Shown here piece after piece: positions 11,481 through 22,360 of a stretch of DNA of 64,000 nucleotides (positions are counted from its first letter, which is position 1; each line of letters opens with the position of its first letter). The position numbers and the translations under genes were made by a program. The notes below the pieces were generated by a model. The model did no database searches. It had not been told where the DNA came from and saw only the letters and a program-made list of their open reading frames with translations. This DNA is from Mesorhabditis belari (lineage: Eukaryota; Nematoda; Chromadorea; Rhabditida; Rhabditidae): positions 1,480,001 through 1,544,000 of the forward strand of contig CAUEEP010000743.1 of the NCBI GenBank assembly GCA_958450365.1. Direction: 5' to 3'.

Positions 11481-11640
11481 GCTTGCCAAAATTTCATTGT
11501 TTTTTAGAAAATCACCCAAATAAAACCGATAGGTTTTTGTGTGAAAAGGGAATGGGAGGAGGGGAATGGAATGGAAAAGAGAAAAACGATTCACCAAGCA
11601 CGGGACCACCCACAACTTTTTAGACCACCCATCACCTTTC
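11277..11640. repeat. CACGGGACC repeat family, two tandem copies
   Basis: Two units share GGGAATGGGAGGAGGGGAAT, then GATTCACCAAGCACGGGACC and ACCCA. Related units occur at 10868, 12060 (inverted), 26010, 27190, 29125 and 29692. They may be the ends of an unrecognised element. Confidence 0.8.
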
Positions 11641-11887
11641 TTTTTGCGGATAAAAAGTATAAAAACTTCAAAGATTGCATAAAGTCCTTTTAGGCTTTTA
11701 TCAAAGCTTGCACGAATGTTCGGAATTTTACAAAAACCAACAAGCCAGCTGAAAAAGCGACCACTGAAGGAGAGGATTTGATTGAAAAAAAAATGGGAAT
11801 GAGTTTAAATTTTGATAAGTACAATGGTATACAAAAATGGTAAGGGATGAATAATCTTTTCAGTTTGATTTGGACACATTAGCTAAC

Positions 11888-11945
11888 TATTAGGTTGGTG
11901 CATAAGTCTTTATAATTTTTTTTTTCCGAACGTTTTTGGAAAATA
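11888..11945. mobile_element. Mariner-type terminal repeat fragment
   Basis: TTAGGTTGGTGCATAAGTC directly after TA closely resembles the terminal inverted repeat of mariner-family elements (TTAGGTTGGTGCAAAAGT in vertebrate Hsmar/MADE types). I see no matching second end within 2 kb, so this is one end or a remnant. Confidence 0.6.
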
Positions 11946-12139
11946 GGTTTAGGCTCCCGGCTTTGCGCCATTAAAAATCCACAAATACAACGACTTCCGA
12001 GGATTTCCCAAAAGCCATTTTGCTGAGAAGAAAATCCTATTTATTCTTAGTTCAAATAGGAATTTTCTTGAGAAATCTTCTCAATTTTCGGGGAAAATTG
12101 CCTAAAAGGTGGTGGGTGGTCCCGTGCTTGGTGAATCGT

Positions 12140-12840
12140 TTTTCTCTTTTCCATTCCATTCCCCTCCTCCCATTCCCTTTCCACACAAAAGCCCATAGTC
12201 ACACACTCAAATCATAGTTTCATTCGGGTGCTTTTCTAAGCACAAACTTATATATCCATATTTCAAAACTAATCCCAACAAAGCCACTCACAGAAAAAAA
12301 ACTTTAGTTCTTGGTTCTATCAACTTTGTAAGCCAATATATGCAATGAATATTGGTTTTATCCAATCTTGAATAGACATTTTCAGCATTTGTACTCACCT
12401 TGAAAGTCTTTTTCCCTTTCAACTTTGTTTTGATCACATCACTCGTTGTCGTCTCTTGACTCAATTGTTGGACTTTTCCTTTGTCAAAAACTAAAATCAC
12501 ATCTAAATCTCGGATTGATTGAGACGGTGAGCGATCGAGATCAGGCTTGCAGGCGGAAGAAAAGCGGAAAATGAAATATCTTTTAATTTTCAAAGAAAAA
12601 GTCAACAAATGGGGCAAAACATCAAAACAAATACGTTTTTCCGCAATTTTTCCGCTATTTCCATCGCAGTGTGTAGCTGTCCCACTCGTTGGGTTTTGCT
12701 ATAAAGTCAAGCTATTAAATTTTTTGCTTTTTTTCCGCTTACAAACCTGATCAAGATGATTGTTCGGCTGCGTTTGGTTCGGTGTAATGCTCTCTAAAAG
12801 AATTGATCAGAAAATAGATTTAGCTAAAACATTTAAGGGC
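12140..12840. repeat. Right arm of large imperfect palindrome
   Basis: Reverse complement of 10117-10966, with the ABC C-terminal fragment at 12400-12640. It lacks about 100 bp present in the left arm. Its outer edge at 12840 joins the rest of the ABC pseudogene, so this arm is in the original context and the left arm is the inverted copy. Confidence 0.85.
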
Positions 12841-13615
12841 TATAGGATAAAGCTGTCACCTGAGCAGCGGCCTGACTGTTTGTGACAAGAGCTGAGGTGG
12901 CCTCATCTAATAGTAAAATTATCGGTTTTCCCAAAAGCGCTCTCGCAATTCCGATTCTTTGGTTTTTGCCCTCCTGAAAGTGCCACTCCTCCAAAGCCAA
13001 CTATTGTATCGTAACCCTAAATGAGAATTTGTCAAATATCGTTCAATGTTACTATAAAGTGACATATTTCTCTCACTACCTCTTAAACTAACTTCGATAA
13101 ACTTCGATAAGCTAACTTGCCCAAGGGATACCTATAATATTTATCGCTAAAGTTTCCGATTACTTTACACCTCTTTCCCAATCGACACATTTTGAAAGAC
13201 GGAACCAGTGAAAAGCGGTGATTCTTGAGGCACAATGCTGATGTGCTAAGATCTGGTTTTTTATAAAAAATCCTTCTCTCTCTTAAGCTTTGAGCGCTAA
13301 GCGTTGAAATGTTTTTATCATCGATTCGAACTTTTCCCGATATCGGTGAATATAGAGCTGAAATAAGGCCAATTGCTGTACTTTTCCCGCATCCACTCGC
13401 GCCCACAAAAGCAACATTTTGACCGGCTTCTACACAAAGGGAAACTCCTAGATTTTTGTTCTTAAGTTGACTTTACTTTTAAACCTTTTATCACTTGTTC
13501 GTTTCTTATTGGATATTGAAAAGTGACATCAACAAATTCGATTTTCTCTTTTAACTCGTTAATTTGGGATCGTGAAGAGGCTTCTGAAGAGGTGAAGAGA
13601 TCGTGAATATTCTGA
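12400..13615 (-). pseudogene. P-glycoprotein (ABCB)-like nucleotide-binding domain pseudogene
   Basis: Read from 13615 downwards the parts of an ABCB NBD appear in order: IEFVDVTFQYPIRNEQVIKG; Walker A GASGCGKST at about 13390; KVRIDDKNISTLSAQSLR; Q-loop VPQESPLFTGSVFQNVS at about 13190; signature VALSGGQ at about 12980; Walker B PIILLLDEATSAL at about 12920; and H-loop SIAHRL at about 12530. An extra C between GGQK and QRIGIARALL, and the base lost after SIAHRL, break the frame. No membrane domain is seen up to 14000. Known family members export lipophilic compounds; this copy is a remnant. Confidence 0.82.
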
Positions 13616-14401
13616 AAATATTGTAAAGCACCAGTTTATTGTTTCACTAACAATTCCCAAACTAAAACTTATTGAATTACTAAAATAAAGTAGTAAGATA
13701 ATTTTTGCGGAAGTTTTATGTAAGAATGATTAAAGTGAAATGGTCCAGTGAAGTGCATCAAGCATCAAGCATCAGCATCAAGTCTTTTTTTGAGTTTTTA
13801 ACATGATCGCTGATTCTTAGGTTCAACTTCTTAAGAATATTGATAAAAATAAATGAAGATTTGTTTTTCGATAATATCTGGAGGTCGGGAATCGAATCAA
13901 AAGAGAGCGGCAAATCAATCAGCCAGCAAGTGAAATGTTTCTTTTGGCTCAAGTGGCTCAAGTTTGAGAGAGAAACTTGAGTGAAATCATTGTTTGATTG
14001 CTCTTTCTAGTAGTTATTTTCAGATTCATCATCGTTTTGTAGTTATTTTCAGATTTCGGCACCTTTCGAGATTGTTATTGGGGAGTTAGAGTAGTTGGGA
14101 TACTGCACAAGATAGTCTAGGCCCCAGGTCACTTCTCAACTTCAACTAGAGACCATTTCTTTGTAAGTTCTGTAAGTAAGTTGTTTTTTTATGTTTCCTG
14201 TGAACAGTTTATGTGTAAGCAAAAATAAATAAACAAAAATATAACTTTGGGATGTAAATCGTACTCGAGAGTTTGTGGAATGTGTGAATAAAAAATCTAG
14301 ACAACGTTGCGTTGTGAATGCAAGTTATTGTTGAGAAGTTATTGTGAAAATTGTTGTGCTGTTGTGGATGAGGTTTCACTTTATTTCCAATCATCACCAA
14401 T

Positions 14402-15366
14402 TCAACAATCCCACCAATGACAAGGTTTAGCTTGTCCATTTGAGAGGAGACGATTGAAACGAAGAGGCCCATTCATCTTCACATCATCACTGCACAGTTT
14501 CACCTCATGACAACATTTGTTTCCATCGATCCCGTTCGTGATACAATCGCCCATTTGAGGGGTTTTCTGAAATTAGCAATGAAATTAGCAATGAAATTGG
14601 CAATGAAACTGGCAATGAAATTAACTTTAAATTTAAGTCCAGTCTCATGTAGTTGTTGAAAAGATTAGTTGAAGTCTAGCATTGAATAGCGTTTGAGTTT
14701 TAAAACGAAAGCGCTTTTTTTCAATCAGTGATAACTGCTTAAAATAAGTACTGAAACTAATTTTTGAATGATTGAAGTTATCGAGAAGTTTTCTAGCAAA
14801 ATATTTCTCTAATTCTCACCGAGTTGAACACAGAGGCACAGTGTGCTTGATCCCAGACCGCGTTGTCACAATATCCGTGGATTTGTGTCTGAAGCCAGGT
14901 CGGCAAATCGGCCGGTTTCGTCTCTTCGCCACGCTGAAAAGAGAAAAGTTAAGCGATTTGTTAACGTTTAATTATTCTTTCTTTAAATTTAGAAATTTAA
15001 AACAAGTAACAAGTTTAAAAGAGTTAAAACAACTAGAACAGCATTTCACAAATTTACTCAAACTTGCTCACTAAAGACTAACATCAAAGCTGCTGACGAA
15101 TTAACTGAAAACATTAAAAGTTGAAGGTGAAAGTTTCTAGAACTGAGCAGCAAGAGCAAGAACAGATTATTTCAAATGGCTAACATTAAGTTCTTGTCAG
15201 TTTAAAGTCAGTTCTTGTCAATGAAAAGACACTTTAAATAGCATAAATACAACTTTCAAATACGAACCTCAATCATTCTCACACAAACGTCACAGTACCA
15301 CGGATACGCGGATTGGGCCTCGATTTGAATGGCGAGAACAGCCAACAACACGAAGATTTTCAACAT
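14402..15366 (-). CDS. Small secreted saposin-B-like protein
   Basis: Three or four exons. Exon 1 starts at ATG 15364-15366 and encodes a signal peptide (MLKIFVLLAVLAIQIEAQ) followed by YPWYCDVCVRMIE. Exon 2 (about 14822-14936) gives RGEETKPADLPTWL, HGYCDNAVWDQAHCASVFNS. Exon 3 (about 14402-14567) gives GDCITNGIDGNKCCHEVKLC and ends PCHWWDC-stop. The CxxC start followed by paired later cysteines fits the saposin B fold of nematode SPP/caenopore-type proteins, which bind or permeabilise membranes and act in the gut; the extra C-terminal cysteines are atypical. Its promoter has a TATA box and GATA sites (separate entry). The family call is moderate because the helix spacing cannot be checked by eye. 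Confidence 0.68.
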
Positions 15367-15428
15367 TTTTGGAATGATTTGAATAAATCAAATTGTTTTT
15401 GAGTACATTGCAGCCGCAAATCTCTGCT

Positions 15429-15510
15429 CTTTTATATCCAACTTGCTATCAGCTTTGATCAAGGTGTACACATGGTTTCTCGTCTTTTCCCCTTCTTTGA
15501 TTCATTATCA
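15429..15510 (-). promoter_or_regulatory. TATA box and GATA-type sites upstream of saposin-like gene
   Basis: On the minus strand GGATATAAAAG (15429-15439) lies about 65 bp before the ATG at 15366. CTGATAG is just upstream, and a TGATAA site is at 15505-15510. TGATAA is the site preferred by intestinal GATA factors (ELT-2 in C. elegans), so gut expression is a reasonable inference. Confidence 0.55.
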
Positions 15511-15658
15511 CAATCTCCAAAAATCATTCCTTTCAAGTCTAGTTCTTCTGCTTTGATGACTTTTAAGATGAGATGAGTTGAATTTTTTATTGGAAAGCTT
15601 TTGTAGATGATTAAGCAGAGAGAATTCTGATGTAAACATCTTGCTTTATTTAAATTAC

Positions 15659-15821
15659 TACAACCTACTACCTACAACCTACTACCTACAACCTACTACC
15701 TACAACCTACTACCTACAACCTACTACCTACAACCTACTACCTACAACCTACTACCTACAACCTACTACCTACAACCTACTACCTACAACCTACTACCTA
15801 CAACCTACTACCTACAACCTT
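15659..15821. repeat. 14-bp tandem repeat (CTACTACCTACAAC)n
   Basis: About 11-12 nearly perfect copies of CTACTACCTACAAC. It lies between the divergent saposin-like and protease genes. No coding role. Confidence 0.95.
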
Positions 15822-15964
15822 ATTTTAAAGTACTGTAAACCATTTTGTCCATTTTGTCGCTAATTAATGAGAATTTGAATGAATTGAAGTGCAAAATTTT
15901 AGTAATTGCTTTGATGAACTAATTTCATTCTAAATTGATTAACGATTTGAAGTTTGAAGACAAG

Positions 15965-16350
15965 TTTTTGGGGGTGGGACAAATGCTACCTTTTTTTGCT
16001 GGAAAAGGCTTTAGGCAAGGCCGTAGAGCTTCGAAAATATTTCCATAGAAGGGAATCGTATGCGTAGATTCCGAATTTCGACAAATCAGACCTCGCTGAC
16101 ACGTCAAATTTGGGCTAAAAGGCAAAAACTGCGGAAAAGTGTTCAGTTGCGTAGTTTTTGCCTTTTAGCCCAAATTTGACGTGTCAGCGAGGTCTGATTT
16201 GTCAAAATTCTGAATCTACGCATACAATTCCCTCCTATGAAAACATTTTTGAAGCTCTACGACCTTCCTAAGGCCTTTTCCAGCAAAAAAAAGGTGCGCA
16301 AATGTCCAGGTGCTCAAAAAAAAGGTCGCATTTGTCCCACCCCCCAAGTT
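15965..16350. mobile_element. Foldback element with GGGGTGGGACAAATG ends
   Basis: Two arms of about 190 bp are reverse complements (for example GACGTGTCAGCGAGGTCTGA against TCAGACCTCGCTGACACGTC). They start CTTGGGGGTGGGACAAATG and end CATTTGTCCCACCCCCCAAG after removal of small differences. The same terminal words (GGTGCGCAAATGTCC, GGTCGCATTTGTCCCA) close the insertion at 60985-62010 in gop-1, so this is a family. Confidence 0.85.
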
Positions 16351-16529
16351 TTTCAAAAAATTTAGACAATATATGATGACAAATTTTCTTTTCAATACTT
16401 TGAAAAGATTTTCTATCGGGAAAAAGAAATATTTGTAAAGAATAAGTGTATAGTTTTTGACTCATTCATGGTACCCTATAAAAGGTGACAGTTGGAAGGA
16501 AATTTTACTTTTGTTTTACTTTTCATCAA

Positions 16530-19500
16530 ATGAAACTATTTGCTGGGCTCTGTGCTAAAAGTACAGCTAATCAACAAACTCTAAAATTATTTTTTTTAGT
16601 TTTCTCAGGCTTTGTTTTTCTGTTGGGCTTGTCCCAAGCAAAAAGCCGTTTCGCTGACATTTGTGGACGACCTTTGGTTGAGCCGACTCTTTGGGTAAGG
16701 GATATTCATTATTTTATGACATTTAAGTTTTGACGCTCTATTCAAAATGCAACTCTTTTTTTGTTAGACTCATTACTTGTTTAGCCAAAATACATTGGAA
16801 ACGCTGCTCCCCTTCGCCAAAAGCGTTTCATCAGCAACGGAAACGATGCCAGCGATGGATCTTTTCCATATTTTGCTCGCGTCATTCCAATTCCCGGAGA
16901 CATGTAAGAAAATTGTGTACATCCCGGTTAATTCCCCTAATGAATCATTAATAAGATCACGTTCAGTTATGGCTGTGGGGCTGGGATCATTTCGGATCAA
17001 TGGGTGATCACCGCAGATCATTGTGTCGATGAAAAGTTTGTAGTCAAAAATAAATTTAGGAGAGAATGTTTTCAGGCAGCAAACGCTTAGTTTGAAATTT
17101 TCATTTGAAAACATTAGAGTTTTTGGATTTCAGTCAGGTGTTAGGAATTGGGGGCGGGGGGCAATTCCTAGCAGTGTTTTGCGTCCGCGCGAAAATGTGT
17201 TTTTTGTAGGATTTTTACGTTTGAATAGCCAATGACGCAGAAAAATGTGCTGAATCCGAAAATAAAAGAATTTTTGAAATCCCTTCGATAAATTTTTAAT
17301 TTGAAATTTATTGAAACAACAACATTAAAAACAAGCTTAATTAAAATGTCCCAGATCAGATAATAAAACGTTTAGAGCGAATTTTTGTGCGGCATATTTT
17401 GTAGTTTTTCTCCACGTTTTATTTTCTCGCAAATTTGCCCAAAAATTGAATGTATCGACTCCAAACCTTCTTCACCCATATTGGCTAAGCAATTGTTAGT
17501 TTTCAAAAAGTTGGGTAGATGATGCAATCCAACATCAGCTTTTACTGAACGTGTACCAATATCGAGTTCTTCCATTTTTCCCAGCAGACTTTTGCATGTA
17601 TCGATTGTTGCGCCAATCTCTTTATCCGATAGTTTCGAATTTGTCACTGAAGAGATTTTGCAGAAACCATTGAAGGTTTCTAAGCATTCACATAGGCGTG
17701 TATATCTTTGGGAAATCGTAATAGCTTTTGTTGATTTTTGGTAACATTCTTGATTCGTTCTCTCTGGTATTTTCTTTGGATTTTCCTGGCAAGTTGGAGC
17801 TTTTTCAAGAGCGTGCCTCGTTTGTTTTTGTGGGCAATTCTCCGTGTAGCTTCAAGTTGTCGCATTTGTTTGATCACATCATCGTCTTTTCTCAATGGCT
17901 TTCTCAAATTGTCCGTGAAAATTTCGACTTTGTTGGCCTGCCTTCCCACTTTTTTGGCTTGGACATTATCTGGAAAAGAAATATTAGTCCATGTGACAAA
18001 AATAGCTAGAGAAAATGGTTTGATTGTAGCAATCAAACCATTTTCGGGGGAGGGGGGTACCCAAATCAGCGCAGCTCATTTCAGCGCCGAATCAACTTTA
18101 ACTTTTTTATTTTTGCATTTTTTACTGGTTTTTCGTTGTTTTTAGAAATTTTACTTTTTTCAAACAACAATAAATTAGCCAATATGTTAACAAAACAAAA
18201 AATCACTTACAATGAACAAATAAGATGATCAACGAGCGATTTGCCTAAATGGCCATTTTGAAGGGCGATCTTTCAGCGACGATGACATCTCGGATCCTTG
18301 GTGGCTGTGGTGAAAGCTGATGAAGCGACAATCGTTTTTAATTGGCAAGAACGGCCATCTTCTCGTAATCTTCTTGAAATTCCAGCAACTTCGTTGCAAC
18401 GAATCCGGGTGTAACATTCTAAAAAAGAATTAAACGATGGTCCGAGACGAAGAATTAAACGATTAAATTAAACGAAAGAATTAAACGCCACACCTACGAA
18501 ATTTTGAAGTGCTGATTGGCGCCGGCCACATCTTATCGTCTTCGATTTTCACTTGTCTCCGTCCCACTTTTTGCAGCGCCTTGTTATCGACATATGGCAA
18601 GAGTTGAGGTGATGAAGACAGGATCTTTGTTCGAACAATTTGCTTCATTGGCATTCCAACGCGGCGATTTTGTTTTACTTCATCTTTGTGCTTCTTTATC
18701 TAAAAGACAATTTTAATTTTAAATCTATTATGTCTAGCGGACGAACCTCCTCGCCGCACTCAGGTGGTAATCCGCAATGTTGGCTGTGGGCACTGACTTT
18801 CTTGACGATTTCTTGTTTCGTGTGGTCGTAATAGACACGCCCTCGGCAGCATTCCTTTGTGCATCTAGAATTATTAATAAAAAAAGCTAAATTTAATAAG
18901 GCAAGTAACAAAAAAATTCAAAAATCTCACCCGTAAGAGATGGTGCCTCCTTTTACTTCTTTGTCCTTGCGATACTCATAACGTTCATCATCGAAAATCA
19001 GCTGTTTCTAGACCTGCTCTATGTGTAAAAAATAAAACAAGAGCAAAAGCATAAAAAATCGAAATTATGACAGTAGTGCGAAAAATTCGGCGCTGAAATG
19101 GGCGTTTTCAATGCTTTTTTTGGCTCTGCGCTGAAATGGGGTCGGCGCTGAGGTGGGGGTGCTGATTTGGGTACCCCCTAGGAATTATTACTGTCAACTG
19201 CAGTCTGTGATAAATGCACTGTGGCTGAAGGTTAACTCTTTCAGTAGCACTCGCTTTGTCTACACGGGAATCCATGAATGGAACAAACATACAGAAGTCG
19301 GTTATGGAAATTTGCTGATGTTTTGAAACTGATAGATTTTTAGCAAATGCTAGTCTCGGAAAAGCTTGTTTTTCATCCAAATGTGTCTCGAAGTTCTTGG
19401 AAAGCCGAATGGGATGTTGCTTTGGTCAAGGTTTTTATTTTGTATTTATAAAAATCCGTCTCTTATTCAAATTACTTAATAGAATTTATGAATTTTAGCT

Positions 19501-20696
19501 CAATGGAACGATTGTATTCAACGACTACGTAAAACCAATCTGTTTGAGTCGTGATACAAGCTTTTTAACTAAAGATTACCCAGTCATGCTTCCCGGACTT
19601 GGCTACGGTAAAACAAGAGCTGCTTTAAAAAACTACGAGTTTTATTATCACCATTAGTACGAACCTTTAAAAAGCGAACTTTAAAATGTTGTTGTGTTGT
19701 TATTTTTTGGGTCTTAATAGTTTGGGCTAATTTTAGGCAACAATTGTGCTACCAAAGTATTTATGAAAGCAACGTTAAACTGCTATTCGCTTTTTTTGAC
19801 CTAAACTTGTTGAGTCCGCTCTTTACTTTATGATCCGTACTAATGGGGAAAGAGCCAAATAAAGTTTAGATGCCGACAAAAAGATTCCATCCGTCACTCA
19901 AGAAGCACTCTTGTATTTCGCTGAACTTATCGACCATAAAGTTGAAGCGGCCAATATTGAACAGGGGAATGCACGGGAGGTAAGGATTTGAAGTATTCGA
20001 TATAAATAAATAGGAATTCAGAGTTGAGTGAAAGTGTCCAATTTTCGGAAACTATCCAATAGTTTCGAGAAATTGTTAAGATCCGATTCATTTGATAATA
20101 AAGTTAGAAACAGAAAGATGTTGCTTTCTGTTCTCTTTGGTTAGTTTGGAAAATGAAGTGAGAAAGCTAACCTGAAAATAGAAGTACAGTACTGGACAAT
20201 GAAATATCATATTTGAAAAACGATCGTCACTTTCGCGCCTCTGTAACTCCCTTGTCTTTGAGTTTAAACTATTAGTGCTATATGATTTTCTGAAAGCTCT
20301 TTTCAAGGGCTATACAATGGTAATATTAATATTTAGAAATACGGTAAAGACAAGGGAGTTACAGACGTGCGAAAGTGACGATCGTTTTTCAAATATGATA
20401 TTTCATTGTCCAGTAGTGTAGATTTGAAGCAGAAAAGTATTAAATGAACGAACTCTTATTAAAACGAAATTTGATTGAAATCAGGGTGATTCGGGCAGTC
20501 CAATGTACTCGAAACACAATGGACTCTGGTATCAGGTGGCTGTTTTTGCAGGAGGTGGCCAAGCAAGCGGTAATTTGTTATTTTTGCAAAAATTTTCTAA
20601 ATTTTTAAAACTAAATATCTTCTAGCGGCTGGGACCTCGATTTCTGCTGTTTGTGATTGGATCAATGATGTGACTGGAGAGGAGTTATGTACTTGA
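16530..20696 (+). CDS. Secreted trypsin-like serine protease (S1 family)
   Basis: Exons begin at ATG 16530 with a signal peptide split by a 39-nt intron, then FADICGRPLVEPTLW (16600-16694). RFISNGNDASDG follows in 16785-16903, where the usual activation IVGG is replaced by ISNG. 16967-17035 gives CGAGIISDQW, VITADHC with the catalytic His. After a roughly 2.1-kb intron, exons from about 19230 give FVYTGIHEWN, WKAEWDVALVK with the catalytic Asp, NGTIVFNDYVKPICLS, EALLYFAEL and, at about 20486, GDSGSP with the catalytic Ser, ending at TGA 20694-20696. All three triad residues are present. The long intron contains a FLYWCH-type transposon-like gene in the opposite direction and a later intron holds a Tc1-like MITE. 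The exact exon before FVYTG is uncertain. Likely an extracellular digestive or immune protease. Confidence 0.85.
17372..19010 (-). CDS. FLYWCH-zinc-finger-like transposon-derived gene inside protease intron
   Basis: Minus-strand exons: about 18931-19005 (DDERYEYRKDKEVKGGTISY), about 18750-18865 (CTKECCRGRVYYDH ... AHSQHCGLPPECGEE), about 18492-18700 (IKKHKDEVKQNRRVGMPMKQ ...), about 18230-18418, about 17683-17970 and about 17372-17640 (LHHLPNFLKTNN ... MGEEGLESIHSIFGQI). The Y-C-C-R-H-C layout is that of FLYWCH fingers found in Mutator-like transposases and their domesticated relatives. The C-terminal block ending ESIHSIFGQI resembles the end of nematode transposon proteins that I know only as uncharacterised. 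No DDE triad is evident. Exon 18230-18418 is duplicated at 21735-21889. Probably a decayed or partial element. Confidence 0.5.
18050..19188. mobile_element. Inverted-repeat element with GGGGGTACCCAAATCAGC ends
   Basis: The left end GGGGGTACCCAAATCAGCGC is followed by CATTTCAGCGCCGAAT. The right end is its complement, GCTGATTTGGGTACCCCC, preceded by several GGCGCTGAAATGGG words. The ends bound about 1.14 kb that includes the N-terminal FLYWCH exons but not the C-terminal exons left of 18000, so either two elements are nested or the gene extends outside the repeat pair. Confidence 0.65.
20187..20418. mobile_element. Tc1-like MITE in protease intron
   Basis: Starts CAGTACTGGACAATGAAATA and ends with the complement TATTTCATTGTCCAGTAGTG, flanked by TA (20185-20186, 20419-20420). 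Arms are about 65 bp. The CAGTxxTGGxCAA start resembles Tc1 termini. It has no coding capacity. Confidence 0.85.
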
Positions 20697-20699
20697 ATG

Positions 20700-22320
20700 T
20701 GCAAAGGAAACAGCTGAGAAGAAATTCTCAAAAAAAAGCATAAAATCTTCTATTCAAATCACAAAAAAAGAAAAAGCATGCAAAATCTGGAGTTAATATT
20801 TCTTCACAACATCCCAATGACAACATCCAAACATCCCAATGACATCGCTCACAAACATTGACATCTTGAAGAAAACATTCAAACATCCAGTAGCTACAGT
20901 ATTCATAATCATTCGTCCACCACTGTCCAAATTTGTCGCAGAAGGGAAACGGATTGAAGTTCTTGCCGAACTCTCTTATTCTAGGAATTCTGTTGACAAA
21001 ATTCAGATCCAGTTCACAAGCCAGGATCAGTTTTACTTGAGGAACACCCTGGGGAGATCGATGAGAGTTCAGATAGATCCATGTTCAGATAGATCGATGA
21101 GAGTTCAGATAGAATAAGTGATAGTCATTGAAATGAGAGAGTGCAAATTTGAGTCGATTGTAGAAACAGCCTGGTTCTCCGAAATTTCGGTACGGGGAAT
21201 ACTCGAGAGCAGAAATCAAAGAGTTGGCTGACAAAGAGTTGAGTTGTCGAGAAGACGTGACACTTTTGGCTGACAAGACCAGAATCATAGAGCCGATGAG
21301 TGACCGGGGAACATCGAAGGATTATGAGTTAATAAGTTAATTAACGGTTTTATTTTGGGGTATTTAAGGAGTTTTTTCTTTCTTTTAATACCTTTGTCAC
21401 CTTTTTTTAGTTTTTTTTGCGTTAAATTATGAAAAAAATAGTGTCACAATTTTTTATCAAAAACTAGCTAAAACCTAGCTACAATATAGTTTTAAAGTGT
21501 TTTCAGACAAAAAAAACGAAATCTCTCATGGTTTCAATTCTTTAAATCTACTTTCTCATCATTGTTGCCTTGACGAAAAAGAACGATTTTGGGGAAAAAA
21601 ATTTCTTTATTTTTGGACTAAACAAGTAATTTCTTGTGCTGATGAATCATGGTCTTTTCTCGTTTTTTTTTTGATAAGATAAGCCCTTTTTCCTACTCCT
21701 ACAGAAATTCTGAATTCTTTTTCAAAAAAAAACATGATCAACGAGCGATTTGCCTAAATGGCCATTTTGAAGGGCGATCTTTCAGCGACGATGACATCTC
21801 GGATCCTTGGTGGCTGTGGTGAAAGCTGATGAAGCGACAATCGTTTTTAATTGGCAAGAACGGCCATCTTCTCGTAATCTTCTTGAAAATCTTCTTGAAA
21901 ATCTGATGAATCATGGTCTTTTCCCGTTTTTTTTGATAAGATAAGCCCTTTTTCCTACTCCTACAGAAATTCTGAATTCTTTTTCAAAAAAAACCCCCAA
22001 ACGACACTCAAATGCTTTTCAAATACGCCTTTCTGCCCGTTGAACTGAAAAATGTTATTTTGTCGGTGGTGGAAATCGAATCGATGATGAAATTGACACA
22101 AACACATTGAAATTGATCTTGATCTTGAAGCTCTAGTGGATCCTTGACGTTATCTGTGCTACCCACATTTTGCATATATTATATCGTGTTTCTTTTTATC
22201 GGCCCTTTTCGTGTTATGTGTATCAATTCATGTGTTTTAATCTTAAATCTAGCGCACTTTATCTCAGGTCCTGAATAAAGTATCTATATAAACGGATAAA
22301 CATTCTCGTGAGTTTATCCT
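20700..22320. other. Intergenic stretch with a duplicated transposon exon
   Basis: No supported gene. 20839-21117 is an open frame ending in short repeats of GATCGATGAGAGTTCAGATA and has no recognisable domain. 21640-21995 carries a copied piece of the FLYWCH-type gene between direct repeats (see separate entry). Confidence 0.5.
21642..21996. repeat. Copy of FLYWCH-gene exon between 90-bp direct repeats
   Basis: 21735-21889 is virtually identical to 18225-18379. It is bracketed by two copies of an about 90-bp sequence starting GATGAATCATGGTCTTTTC (21642-21732 and 21903-21996). This is the layout expected from insertion with a long target duplication or from template-switch repair. Confidence 0.85.
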
Positions 22321-22360
22321 CAAAAATGGACCGTTTCAACGAAAGATCGAGCAAGTCGAA

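Noticed and set aside
15641..15838. Tyr/Thr/Leu/Pro repeat ORF
   Set aside because: Reading of the 14-bp tandem repeat, which shifts through all frames.
20839..21117. 93-codon + strand ORF as a gene
   Set aside because: Ends in short repeats, has no recognisable domain, and no neighbouring exons fit it.
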